In this document: one piece after another, positions 12,201-22,565 of the stretch
Layout of the letters: each line of letters begins with the position of its first letter
Position numbering within the stretch: position 1 is the stretch's first letter
The notes under the pieces: generated by a model
Told to the model about the DNA's origin: nothing
The model's database searches: none
The model's input: the letters and a program-made list of their open reading frames with translations, nothing else
Program-made: the position numbers and the translations under genes
Source of the DNA: Astropecten irregularis
Taxonomy: Eukaryota; Echinodermata; Asteroidea; Paxillosida; Astropectinidae
Length of the DNA: 64,000 bases
Assembly (NCBI GenBank): GCA_963971285.1
Contig: OZ020263.1
Location: forward strand, 3,844,001-3,908,000
Direction: 5' to 3'

Positions 12201-15200
12201 AAATCTTATAATTCGGTATCCTCTCAGGGTCCTAAATTTTGGAATTCTTTATGTAATAACCTTAAGTCAATTAATAGTTTGTCTGCTTTCAAAAAACAAC
12301 TTAAATCTTGGCTTGGGGATAAGTATCAACAAGAATGATTTTAAATACTTTGTTCGTCCCCTCTCTTTATAATATGTAATTATTAAGATGGGACTTGCTT
12401 GCCTCTCGTTTTCTGTCATACATGTTTGTCCTGTGTCTATTTGTATGTAGCATTAATGGAACTTAAATATTGTGTATTATTTACTTCTTTAGTTATTAAA
12501 TTATGTAAATATCATCTTCAAGAATATGTCAGTACACAATTCTATTAAGGGGGTCCCCAGTCCACAAGCTCTGCTTCTTGGGGACCTCCTCCACTTATTG
12601 TTAGTTAATTCCCCCACTTAAAAGTATTTTACAATCATGCTTTTCTATTCACTGTGAATTAACTTACATGAGTGGAAATAAAATGAACTGAACTGAAATT
12701 AGACTAATTATTAGCGTCACTTTTCGAGTTTTCATCGATATTCGGTTTCACAAACTGACACGCAAGTCATTTTCCCATAGTAAACAGTATGGACACTCAT
12801 TGTGTGCGTCTGCTAAAAATCGGTTTCACAAACTGACACGCACCTTAGTGTCAGTTTGTGAAAACGATGCTATCCATGTTATACGAACAGCAGCCGATTT
12901 CACGAAACTTCAAATGTTGCGTACGCAACATTTCGTTGCGTAACTTACGCAACATTTTCCTGCCCGTTATGCACAAGTTATGCCCGTTTCACAAAACTTA
13001 CGCAACATTTGTACGTTGCGTAAGTTACGCAATGTTTCGTGAAATCGGCAGCAGTGCGCCTATGCTTTTATGCGCGCATGTGTCACTTCGTGGAGCCGAA
13101 TTAATAACGTTTATATAATCGTTCGTTTTCACAAACTGACACGCATGTTTTAGGCTTAATTACTAGTTAATTAATACACGTAAACAACTTAAAATACGTC
13201 AACTAGTAGAATGAATAAACATATTGTTGAGAGGGAATCAAAAAAGGTCGTAACATTTAGATTTTATTTGAAATATACCGGTTTTAAAAAGTCGCGAACT
13301 TCAAACGGCCATATCTCAAAATATAGATACTTTTTCTTGTTAGGTGGGTGTCAGTTCGTGGTGACGGCGGTTAATGTTAGAGCGATGTGGCACACAATTT
13401 CGACTGGTACTCGTAGCTGTGACTTAACAATGTTGCAGCTGGGGAACTGCCATATAGAATTCCAGGAACGCGATACACGTACGTTAGCCGTACACGATGG
13501 ACAAATCGTCGGCAAAACATAAACAATTACTGTATTAGGCGAATTCGTCTGTCTGTTGAAAACATAAGTTTTTTCCGAATTATTCACGAAATGTATTCGA
13601 CGGAGCATAACATGATTTATAATTCACAAAAATGTTTTCGAATTCACGAAATGTTTTGGATAACACGAAATGTTTTAGATTTGAGGGCATTCATGTATAA
13701 TTTTCATGTATAACACGAAATGATTTCGAGGCTTTTCCGCTTTGCTCGGAAAAGGAACAAAACAACGGGGACAGGGTGCTTTTTAGCTGGCCGCGCGGTC
13801 TCGTATGAAACTCAGTGCTTGTTGTGTTGACGTTCTGCGAGTTATCACGTCAATACACGCGGGTCCACGCCCGTTTTGTTATTTTTGAGAGCGTGAAATG
13901 ACACCAAAATGCCGTGGTGTACTGCTGTACAGTACTGCTGCGGTAAAAAGTGCAATTTAGAACTTCACTTGCTTAAGAAATAAACTAGCAGCTCAAAAGT
14001 TATGCCACAAATTCAACACTTTGTGTCCAAGCGTGCGTTTTGTTCGGGGAATAATAAAATGAGGGTTGGGAGACCTTTTCACGCCGACGCCCTGTACAGT
14101 ATACTGTGTGGCTTTCTGCATGTGACGCATTTAACTTCATGATGTATTTTAAATACAGTAAACCTTTAAACTCTGTAAATGACAATTATTATTAAACAAA
14201 TGATTATAAAATAAAATAGTACCTTCGTTGTTCAGAAATACGCATAACAGGCATGGCGCAATATGAGTGAGTAGGTGCAACTTTTGTTTGTATATATTAT
14301 AGCCGTCCGTCTCACTCATGAAAAACAATATATCGTGAACTCGACCGCCATATGTACTTTTCATGCTACTTCGCTACGCTCATCCGCATGAAAAACAGTT
14401 TTGTGGGAAGGACAGCCACAAGGAAACACAGGTAAAACAGGGCTTGTAGATCATGGGAGTGTGGTCGGGACACTACAAGCTGAATGGGAAAAGCCATTCA
14501 TTTTGGAGGCTAAATTATTTTCTTCAGCGTGAGTTTATTTCCAATTACACCAAATGATAAACTAAAGTTAAGGGTGAACAAAGCAAACTGACCGGAGCGG
14601 GATTGCAACCTGAGACTTCAAACCACCCATAGCCGCTATATCCCAAAGATCATCATTTTAAGATAACATCATTCAGTTTGACCCTTTCTTCTTATAACTT
14701 AAGTTGAATAAAAGTGAGTTCTCATTCGTAGAGAATGCATTGTGTTGAAAGCTATTCGGTTTATTATTTTTGTTTTGGAGTGATAGGATACGTACCAGCT
14801 TCGGGTAAGCAACCATCTGGGTTGCACATATCGTTCTCGACCGCTCCGCCCAAGCACGATTCAGTTTCACAGCTGCAAGCCCTGGTCCTCTGCCTCTCAC
14901 CACCACCGCAGCTGGCGCTACAGGCAGACCAGCTACCCCATTGTCCCCACCCACACGGAACTGTAGAGACCGAAAAAGAGCAAGGGATTACCGAAAAACT
15001 ACACAGTTTGTATGTTAATACCTTCAGGCTTGTTCCTCTACTGACCTGAGCCTCGAGCTGTAGGAATGCTGCAGACTTTCTAAACATACGAGACGGGTTG
15101 GGGCGGTGCCGAAGCTGTTCTCTCAACCAGGGAGAGATAAAAAAAAATGTACGTTGCAGAGTATAATACAGAAAAACAGAGTAAGGTTAAATTGTTAGCG

Positions 15201-18200
15201 TATACGCATTTCCAGCCTCAACAAAAATTCGTCGCCGACCCCACGAACTGACACCCTCTGCATCAAATGTGTGCATTTTTTTCGAATTTCATTTTATTAT
15301 CAATTTTTTTGGACAATTTGAGTGTATATCTGCCTGTATACCAATTTACAAGCCTTAAATTTTACCAAAACTTTGCTAATTATGCATCAATTTAAAGCTA
15401 AACAATTACCCAAGTCATTTCACAATATGTTTATTTTAAATACCCAGATACACACGCATAGTACCAGGTCTGCTTATGATTTTCATATTCCTTATGTACG
15501 CCTGTCTAAATCTTATAATTCGGTATCCTCTCAGGGTCCTAAATTTTGGAATTCTTTATGTAATAACCTTAAGTCAATTAATAGTTTGTCTGCTTTCAAA
15601 AAACAACTTAAATCTTGGCTTGGGGATAAGTATCAACAAGAATGATTTTAAATACTTTGTTCGTCCCCTCTCTTTATAATATGTAATTATTAAGATAGGA
15701 CTTGCTTGCCTCTCGTTTTCTGTCATACATGTTTGTCCTGTGTCTATTTGTATGTAGCATTAATGGAACTTAAATATTGTGTATTATTTACTTCTTTAGT
15801 TATTAAATTATGTAAATATCATCTTCAAGAATATGTCAGTACACAATTCTATTAAGGGGGTCCCAGTCCACAAGCTCTGCTTCTTGGGGACCTCCTCCAC
15901 TTATTGTTAGTTAATTCCCCCACTTAAAAGTATTTTACAATCATGCTTTTCTATTCACTGTGAATTAACTTACATGAGTGGAAATAAAATGAACTGAACT
16001 GAAATTAGACTAATTATTAGCGTCACTTTTCGAGTTTTCATCGATATTCGGTTTCACAAACTGACACGCAAGTCATTTTCCCATAGTAAACAGTATGGAC
16101 ACTCATTGTGTGCGTCTGCTAAAAATCGGTTTCACAAACTGACACGCACCTCAGTGTCAGTTTGTGAAAACGATGCTATCCATGTTATACGAACAGTGCG
16201 CCTATGCTTTTATGCGCGCATTATGTCACTTCGTGGAGCCGAATTAATAACGTTTATATAATCGTTCGTTTTCACAAACTGACACGCATGTTTTAGGCTT
16301 AATTACTAGTTAATTAATACACGTAAACAACTTAAAATACGTCAACTAGTAGAATGAATAAACATATTGTTGAGAGGGAATCAAAAAAGGTCGTAACATT
16401 TAGATTTTATTTGAAATATACCGGTTTTAAAAAGTCGCGAACTTCAAACGGCCATATCTCAAAATATAGATACTTTTTCTTGTTAGGTGGGTGTCAGTTC
16501 GTGGTGACGGCGGTTAATGTTAGAGCGATGTGGCACACAATTTCGACTGGTACTCGTAGCTGTGACTTAACAATGTTGCAGTTGGGGAACTGCCATATAG
16601 AATTCCAGGAACGCGATACACGTACGTTAGCCGTACACGATGGACAAATCGTCGGCAAAACATAAACAACTACTGTATTAGGCGAATTCGTCTGTCTGTT
16701 GAAAACATAATTTTTTTCCGAATTATTCACGAAATGTATTCGACGGAGCAAAAAATGATTTATAATTCACAAAAATGTTTTCGAATTCACGAAATGTTTT
16801 GGATAACACGAAATGTTTTAGATTTGAGGGCATTCATGTATGATTTTCATGTATAACACGAAATGATTTCGAGGCTTTTCCGCTTCACTCGGAAAGGAAC
16901 AAAACAACGGGGACAGGGTGCTTTTTAGCTGGCCGCGCGGTCTCGTATGAAACTCAGTGCTTGTTGTGTTGACGTTCTGCGAGTTATCACGTCAATACAC
17001 GCGGGTCCACGCCCGTTTTGTTATTTTTGAGAGCGTGAAATGACACCAAAATGACGTGGTGTACTGCTGTACTGCTGCGGCAAAAGTGCAATTTAGAACT
17101 TCACTTGCTTAAGAAATAAACTAGCAGCTCAAAAATTATGCCACAAATTCAACACTTTGTGTCCAAGCGTGCGTTTTGTTCGGGGAATAATAAATTGAGG
17201 GTTTGGAGACCTTTTCACGCCGACGCCCTGTACAGTATACTGTGTGGCTTTCTGCATGTGACGCATTTAACATCATATGTGTTTTGATTACAGTAAACCT
17301 TTAAATTCTGTAAATGACAATTATTATTAAACAAATGATTATAAAATAAAATAGTACCTTCGTTGTTCAGAAATACGCATAACAGGCATGGCGCAATAGG
17401 AGTGAGTAGGTGCAACTTTTGTTTGTATATATTATAGCCGTCCGTCTCATTCATGAAAAACAATATATCGTGAACTCGACCGCCATATGTACTTTTCATG
17501 CTACTTCGCTACGCTCATCCGCATGAAAAACAGTTTTGTGTGAAGGACAGCCACAAGGAAACACAGGTAAAACAGGGCTTGTAGATCATGGGAGTGTGGT
17601 CGGGACACTACAAGCTGAATGGGAAAAGCCATTCATTTTGGAGGCTAAATTATTTTCTTCAGCGTGAGTTTATTTCCAATTACACCAAATGATAAACTAA
17701 AGTTAAGGGTGAACAAAGCAAACTGACCGGAGCGGGATTGCAACCTGAGACTTCAAACCACCCATAGCCGCTATATCCCAAAGATCATCATTTTAAGATA
17801 ACATCATTCAGTTTGACCCTTTCTTCTTATAACTTAAGTTGAATAAAAGTGAGTTCTCATTCGTAGAGAATGCATTGTGTTGAAAGCTATTCAGTTTATT
17901 ATTTTTGTTTTGGAGTGATAGGATACGTACCAGCTTCGGGTAAGCAACCATCTGGGTTGCACATATCGTTCTCGACCGCTCCGCCCAAGCACGATTCAGT
18001 TTCACAGCTGCAAGCCCTGGTCCTCTGCCTCTCACCACCACCGCAGCTGGCGCTACAGGCAGACCAGCTACCCCATTGTCCCCACCCACACGGAACTGTA
18101 AAGACCGAAAAAGAGCAAGGGATTACCGAAAAACTACACAGTTTGTATGTTAATACCTTCAGGCTCTACTACTGACCTGAGCCTCGAGCTGTAGGAATGC

Positions 18201-21200
18201 TGCAGACTTTCTAAACATACGAGACGGGTTGGGGCGGTGCCGAAGCTGTTCTCCCAACCAGGGAGAGATAACAAAAAAATGTACGTTGCAGAGTATAATA
18301 CAGAAAAACAGAGTAAGGTCAAATTGTTAGCGTATACGCATTTCCAGCCTCAACAAAAATTCGTCGCCGACCCCACGAACTGACACCCTCTGCATCAAAT
18401 GTGTGCATTTTTTTCGAATTTCATTTTATTATCCATTTGGACAATTTGAGTGTATATCTGCCTGTATACCAATTTACAAGCCTTAATTTTTACCAAAACT
18501 TAGCTAATTAGACTAATTATTAGCGTCACTTTTCGAGTTTTCACCGATATTCGGTTTCACAAACTGACACGCAAGTCATTTTCCCATAGTAAACAGTATG
18601 GACACTCATTGTGTGCGTCTGCTAAAAATCGGTTTCACAAACTGACACGCACCTCAGTGTCAGTTTGTGAAAACGATGCTATCCATGTTATACGAACAGT
18701 GCGCCTATGCTTTTATGCGCGCATTATGTCACTTCGTGGAGCCGAATTAATAACGTTTATATAATCGTTCGTTTTCACAAACTGACACGCATGTTTTAGG
18801 CTTAATTACTAGTTAATTAATACACGTAAACAACTTAAAATACGTCAACTAGTAGAATGAATAAACATATTGTTGAGAGGGAATCAAAAAAGGTCGTAAC
18901 ATTTAGATTTTATTTGAAATATACCGGTTTTAAAAAATCGCGAACTTCAAACGGCCATATCTCAAAATATAGATACTTTTTCTTGTTAGGTGGGTGTCAG
19001 TTCATGGTGACGGCGGTTAATGTTAGAGCGATGTGGCACACAATTTCGACTGGTACTCGTAGCTGTGACTTAACAATGTTGCAGCTGGGGAACTGCCATA
19101 TAGAATTCCAGGAACGCGATACACGTACGTTAGCCGTACAATTTAGAACTTCACTTGCTTAAGAAATAAACTAGCAGCTCAAAAATTATGCCACAAATTC
19201 AACACTTCGTGTCCAAGCGTGCGATTTGTTCAGGGAATAATAAAATGAGGGTTTGGGGACCTTTTCACGCCGACGCCCTAATAGTATACTGTGTGGCGTT
19301 CTGCATGTGACGCATTTAACTTCATATGTATTTTGATTACAGTAAACCTTTAAAATCTATAAATGACAATTATTATTAAACAAATTATCATAAAATAAAA
19401 TAGTACCTTCGTTGTTCAGAAATACGCATAACAGGCATGGCGCAATATGAGTGAGTAGGTGCAACTTTTGTTTATATATTATAGTCGTCCGTCTCACTCA
19501 TGAAAAACAATATATCGACCGCCATATGTACTTGATATCCTTGGATAACTTTTTAAAATTAAGTTATTGATTTGAAATTTCGTAAACTCTAAATATAGAT
19601 GCACATATGTTGCACTTTCATAATAACCTGGACTGCTAACGGATTGAATTGGTGGCTGCCATGTAAAACTCCGAAAGTTTGCTTTTCAAGCCCTTAGAAT
19701 AATCAGGGATTCTGCATGACATAATGAATTTGGAGAAATGTCCTGATATAAATGCCTCTATACTCAAGACATTGGGAATTTACGAAATCAGGCTTGAGGC
19801 TAGGCTTTGGATTTATTTTGCGACCGCCAACTGACGGGCCGACTGACGGGCCGACTGACGGGTGACTGACGGGCCGACTGACGGGCCGCCTGACGGGCCG
19901 ACTGACGGGCCGACTGACGGGCGACGGGCGAAGAACATGCCAGAAAATGTCATAACGTATATGCACATACCAGATCGTCCTAAATTGGGGACCCCGAAGG
20001 TGATGATCGTGTCAATTCGACACCCAATCGTGCACTCAATCGAGACAATCTTATTGCAACGTATACGGTCGTATCTGATCGGGACCGTTGTGACAGATGT
20101 TGTCTCATGAAATTGACCAATCCTGGCCATCATCTCATCGAAGTGCACCAAGTCATAGCAGAACGTACCAACTCACATCACCTCGTAACCAAACATGAAA
20201 TATGAGAGAAATTCCACGCTTAGCCAGGAATGGCCAATCGTCACTTTCATAATGGATCGTACGACAATGACAACCTTTTCCAACAACCAATACATTGTCT
20301 TTGGCAATTTTGGACAAAATGAGCATGAAAAACAAAAACAAAAAACAATGGAATTGTTGTCCTGCGAAATTGGATGGAAATTAAAATCCCAATTTCTACT
20401 ATAAAGAGTATGCTTTCAGTAATATTCATTTTTAGCAATGTTACATTGCAGTATAACCCTGTGACTGTATTTTATAGCTCTTACGGTCACACTTGAAGAT
20501 ACAGCACAGGATTGGTAACATACCCAAACAGAAACGTTCACAGATTTACGTATTACTTTAAGGGTATGAAGGTGGTGCTGGTAGAAACATACCGTTAAAA
20601 TATTTTCCGGCTGAAATGTTATATTTATCCAGAAATTAGTAAAACAAAGACCGAAAACGGTTTTGATCTCGGGGTTAAGTTCAAAACCATTCTTTATGTT
20701 TTATACGAAAAATTGAGTCGTTTTTTCGCCCGCTATTTTCTTGTGACTCATTTGGCCGATTGAGCTCAAATTTTCGCAGGCGTGTTATTTCATGTAGGCC
20801 TACATGGGTGTACATGTTGGATTTGAAAAATTGTACGTGCTGCTCTGTGATCTTTTCCCATGATGTATTATACCTTTAAACTCTGTATTGAGGACCTTAA
20901 CTTCGGATATTATACATGTAATATTTGACTCCAATGCCAATATGTTTTCCAATAATCATAGACAGTTAAGTTGAATCATAATCAGACATAGACATTAGAC
21001 ATTCCCATAGGTTTGTGCAGCGATTGTCAGATAAAGTAAAACCATTTCGTGCCTAGTCCAAGAAAACCAGCTGTGAATGGCAATTCATGGTACAACATCA
21101 TGTTAATGTATAATTTTATATAACGTAATTTACATTTGATGTACAAACGTTTTGGAAACATTTATTAAAAATTCAGACATTCGGTGTACAAAGCTATGGG

Positions 21201-21712
21201 ACGGTCCAATGTGTAGACAAATCAGACATTCTCTGTCATTTTCACCTTATTTCAATTCATTTATTATTATCTCCGGATAACAACAGTACAGACAACTTGG
21301 AAAAAGGCCTACATTTAAGACGTTAACAACAGCAACAAATTGAAAACATCCCTGAGGATTGCCTAAAAGCGAACCAAATTAGTGAAATCACTATCAAGAG
21401 GCTATACTGTATGTATATAAGGGCAGCGCACACTCGGTTCACAGATATTGGTCTTATACAGCCCGGACCGTCGTACGGTCTGGAATTATTTGTGGCTTCG
21501 GGTAGATAGCTGTGACTCTCGTATACGGCGGTCTTTAGTGTAATAAAGTCAAACTCACAACACTTACCTTTGGGAGTCTTCTTGCAATCACACGGGCATG
21601 CCTTCACTGGTACACCCTCCCTTTCCCCGCAGTATCCGGCATCTTGCCCACGAATGGTTTGTACGGCAATGGTGCAGAACACCAACAATTTGACAATTTG
21701 AAACAACTTCAT
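6054..21712 (-). CDS. Secreted modular protein: signal peptide, 3x TSP1, orphan module, F5/8C (discoidin) domain
   Basis: This gene model joins eight minus-strand exons: 21712-21568, 18095-17931, 14960-14796, 11653-11489, 9410-9285, 8068-7924, 6544-6379 and 6209-6054. Every junction has AG/GT ends and the phases agree: 1-1-1-1-1, then 2, then 0. With all three TSP1 exons it encodes 410 residues; with one it would encode 300. The product starts with a hydrophobic signal peptide, so it is probably extracellular. TSP1 repeats usually bind matrix, glycosaminoglycan or receptor partners, and F5/8C domains bind sugars or lipids. The pairing suggests an adhesive, lectin-like or guidance protein, but the ligand is inferred, not seen. 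The last codons sit on a donor-like GAG|GTAAAG, so the gene could extend past the stop at 6054-6056. However, the F5/8C domain is complete there, which favours a true end. I do not recognise a named orthologue. Confidence 0.72.
6379..6544 (-). CDS. F5/8C domain, middle exon
   Basis: It continues the discoidin domain with SPWIQVNI (family W.QVDL), VSGIITQGF (V.GI.TQG) and VTEYNVLFW (V..Y.V..S). The split serine codon AG|T joins exactly to the previous exon. The phase-0 donor is AAG|GTAATG. Confidence 0.8.
7222..7731. mobile_element. Inverted-repeat element with a second element nested inside
   Basis: The outer arms CCTGTCGCACACGAACGATG and its partner (CGATCGTGCGTGGCAGG) with TGCGTACGCCA enclose an inner element. 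The inner one is built from GAGTCGAGTCCTCG and GTACTCAAGTACGAGTACCC repeats (about 7261-7665). Confidence 0.75.
7924..8068 (-). CDS. F5/8C domain, first exon
   Basis: This exon encodes the N-terminal third of a discoidin/F5/8 type C domain: GIEDPNIVPVTKFKASS, then SEARLNF and GGWCADS. Those are the usual GMESG.I.D..ITASS, ARLN and GWCA positions of the family. It enters in phase 1 (G|AT) and leaves in phase 2 (AG|). Confidence 0.8.
9285..9410 (-). CDS. 42-codon orphan exon between TSP1 and F5/8C
   Basis: The exon has a good acceptor (TTTTCCGCAG) and donor (GACAG|GTAAG) and is open in only one frame. That frame is phase 1-1 and fits both neighbours. Its product contains three cysteines (TCVII, TKCAEK, TNCTVTS) and one N-glycosylation sequon (NCT). 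I do not recognise the fold. It may be a linker or part of a small disulphide-bonded module. Confidence 0.6.
10236..10337. mobile_element. ACACGGGTTTACACTTCG MITE, copy 1
   Basis: A 102-base element with ends TACACGGGTTTACACTTCG and CGAAGTGTAAACCCGTGTA around TTTTGATCGCAACTTCAAAA. Confidence 0.87.
10429..10521. mobile_element. ACACGGGTTTACACTTCG MITE, copy 2
   Basis: A second direct copy lies 90 bases further on. Its right end is cut short at CGAAGTGTATT. Confidence 0.82.
10681..11105. repeat. Proximal flank repeat of the TSP1 array
   Basis: This block closely matches 19387-19795 on the far side of the array, and its first part recurs at 14206-14365 and 17336-17500. It probably supplied the homology for unequal exchange. 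A diverged copy lies at 22640-23510. Confidence 0.8.
11489..11653 (-). CDS. TSP1 exon, copy A (3'-most in the transcript)
   Basis: This is a third 165-base phase 1-1 TSP1 exon with the same W/C framework. It differs from copies B and C near its end (CNLDDCFPEA instead of CNPDGCLPEA). Acceptor CTCTACAG and donor GCTG|GTACGT are intact. It lies 3307 bases from copy B. Confidence 0.82.
11990..12705 (+). mobile_element. 5'-truncated LINE 3' end (unit A)
   Basis: The open frame 12015-12338 ends in the hallmark C terminus of a non-LTR reverse transcriptase ORF2: PKSFHNMFI, HSTRSAYDFHIP, GPKFWNSLCNNLKS, FKKQLKSWL. A 3' UTR follows and ends in a GAACT GAACT short-repeat tail at about 12690-12702, typical of CR1/L2-like elements. 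The element is dead. Confidence 0.78.
12747..12863. repeat. CACAAACTGACACGCA repeat cluster (unit A)
   Basis: CACAAACTGACACGCA occurs twice directly and once inverted here, and again at 13128. The cluster recurs at 16050-16170 and 18555-18675. Together with ACGAACTGACACCC near 11936 and its inverse near 13346, this suggests an older inverted-repeat transposon into which the LINE landed. Confidence 0.6.
12894..13048. mobile_element. 155-bp inverted-repeat element, unit A only
   Basis: The element runs from CCGATTTCACGAAAC to GTTTCGTGAAATCGG, with inner palindromes built on TTGCGTAAGTTACGCAA. Units B and C read GAACAGTGCG across the same point, so the empty site is known. CAGCAG stands on both sides of the insert. 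Confidence 0.82.
14796..14960 (-). CDS. TSP1 exon, copy B
   Basis: This copy has the same 165-base phase 1-1 exon, splice sites and protein as copy C, including the ending CNPDGCLPEA. It lies 3135 bases from copy C. The symmetric phase means that adding or skipping this exon never breaks the reading frame. Confidence 0.82.
15297..16010 (+). mobile_element. 5'-truncated LINE 3' end (unit B)
   Basis: This is the unit B copy of the same LINE remnant, with an identical 107-residue frame at 15322-15645 and the same GAACT tail. It arose by the segmental duplication, not by a second insertion. Confidence 0.78.
17931..18095 (-). CDS. TSP1 exon, copy C (5'-most in the transcript)
   Basis: This is a 55-codon, phase 1-1 exon encoding one thrombospondin type 1 repeat. 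It has the WGQWGSWSACSASCGGG core with three tryptophans (C-mannosylation-type WxxW) and a CSASCG motif that fits the CxxS/TCG O-fucose site. An RQRTRAC strand follows, and it ends CNPDGCLPEA. The eight cysteines are the six canonical ones plus two. The acceptor (CTTTACAG) and donor (GCTG|GTACGT) are intact. Confidence 0.82.
18430..18515 (+). mobile_element. LINE stub left in unit C
   Basis: Only the first bases of the LINE remnant survive, up to GCTAATTA, and then the flank after the GAACT tail follows directly. The join shares CTAATTA/AATTAG, so the internal part was deleted at a microhomology. Confidence 0.7.
19387..19795. repeat. Distal flank repeat of the TSP1 array
   Basis: It is a direct-orientation match to 10681-11105, so the array is bracketed by copies of one dispersed repeat. 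Confidence 0.8.
19829..19925. repeat. 12-bp minisatellite (GGGCCGACTGAC)
   Basis: About eight units of a GC-rich 12-mer, with small variants, lie directly next to the distal flank repeat of the TSP1 array. Confidence 0.9.
20495..20880 (+). mobile_element. MITE family 2, full copy
   Basis: It starts GATACAGCACAGGATTGGTA and ends CCCATGATGTATTATACCTTT, with a GATCTCGGGGTTAAG stem. It shares the family 1 motifs AGAAACATACCGTTAAAAT and TATCCAGAAATTAGTAAAAC but has different outer ends. Confidence 0.8.
21568..21712 (-). CDS. Exon 1: start codon, signal peptide and cysteine-rich N terminus
   Basis: The exon encodes 48 residues. The first roughly 22 (MKLFQIVKLLVFCTIAVQTI) form a basic-hydrophobic signal peptide, with likely cleavage near RG-QD. 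A short segment with four cysteines (one in GYCGER, three in ACPCDC) follows. The exon ends AAAG|GTAAGTG, a strong donor in phase 1. An in-frame ATG lies further upstream, but the one at 21712 sits directly before the signal peptide and is preferred. Confidence 0.75.
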
Positions 21713-22213
21713 GTTTGCACTGACTCTTGATGCAGAGATGCCTTGATAACACGGAGATCTGAGCTCAAATGACGCTATATTGACTAGCATTTCCTTCATA
21801 TAGGCATATGGAAGAATTTACCAAGCCTCTCAAATTGGATTGGGTCCCACGGTAGGCCTATAACAATTATTACACCGCCAGTTGCATAGTCAGCATTATC
21901 CCCTGCCGATACGCATGGATACGAGTCATTAGAGCCGAAAATCATACTGAGCAGATGTTTGCTTAATATTTATTTTTTTAATTAATTAACTTCTTGTGTC
22001 ACATGTTTTGTTTCTTCATAATACACCATGCATTGTCTGTGTGTGGTTGTTGCACAGAATATCGAGGACTAAAATTTAGAAAAATGTATGATTGGGAGAC
22101 TCGGTATATTAAAGGAAAAGATTTCTAAAATGATGTCCAGACATCTTGGTATACCTATGAGCATCTTTATTTAAAGGGACTTCATCGTCAGACGGGTTCG
22201 TTTTTTGTTTAAT

Positions 22214-22565
22214 AAAGGTAGTATCATACTTTGTTAAGACACCAAAACAGAAATATTCACAGATTTACGTATGAAGATGATGGTGGTAGAAACATACCGC
22301 TGAAATATGTCCGCCTGAAATGGTGTATTTATCCAGAAAATTTAGTAAAACAACGACCGAAAATATTTTTGATCTTTTAAAAGCTCAAAAATAAAAGAGA
22401 AAAGACTTAAGAAATAATGTGGCTGTTTTTCACTGTTTTCTCAAAAAGTGGGCACCGTATGGGACTGAAATTTTCACAGATGACTGTTACTGTATCTGTC
22501 TTGATTGTTTTGCCCATGAATCTGTATTTCTTTGATAAAAACCAAAGTAAGATATTACCTTTAAA
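22214..22565 (+). mobile_element. MITE family 1, full copy
   Basis: The ends are AAAGGTAGTATCATACTTTG and its inverse (CCAAAGTAAGATATTACCTTT), about 350 bases long, with a conserved core (TCACAGATTTACGTATRA; AGAAACATACCGTTAAAAT; TGTATTTATCCAGAAA; CACTGTTTTCTCAAAAAGTG). No coding capacity. The flanking T/A-rich ends hint at TTAA or TA target use. Confidence 0.85.

Larger units (their letters stand above)
11459..19400. repeat. Tandem array of about 3.1-3.3 kb units carrying the TSP1 exons
   Basis: Three units repeat in the same order with very high identity: TSP1 exon, LINE 3' remnant, block of TGACACGCA repeats, an open frame starting MNKHIVERESKK, a CACGAAATG block and a TATATTATAG block. 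Unit A is about 11459-14365, unit B about 14366-17500 and unit C about 17501-19400 (shortened). The matching frames at 13211, 16354 and 18857 are shared filler, not genes. Confidence 0.88.

Noticed and set aside
12015-12338. 107-residue open frame, repeated at 15322-15645, as a duplicated gene
   Set aside because: It is the C-terminal end of a LINE reverse transcriptase (RSAYDFHIP, GPKFWNSL, FKKQLKSWL) followed by a LINE 3' tail. It is duplicated only because it lies in the array.
13211-13522. 103-residue open frame MNKHIVERESKK, present in all three units, as a conserved gene
   Set aside because: Conservation comes from the recent duplication. The frame overlaps an open frame on the other strand, has no family resemblance, and is truncated differently in unit C.
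21413-21425. TATATAAGG as a plus-strand promoter
   Set aside because: No plus-strand coding region follows, and it lies inside the minus-strand gene's first intron.
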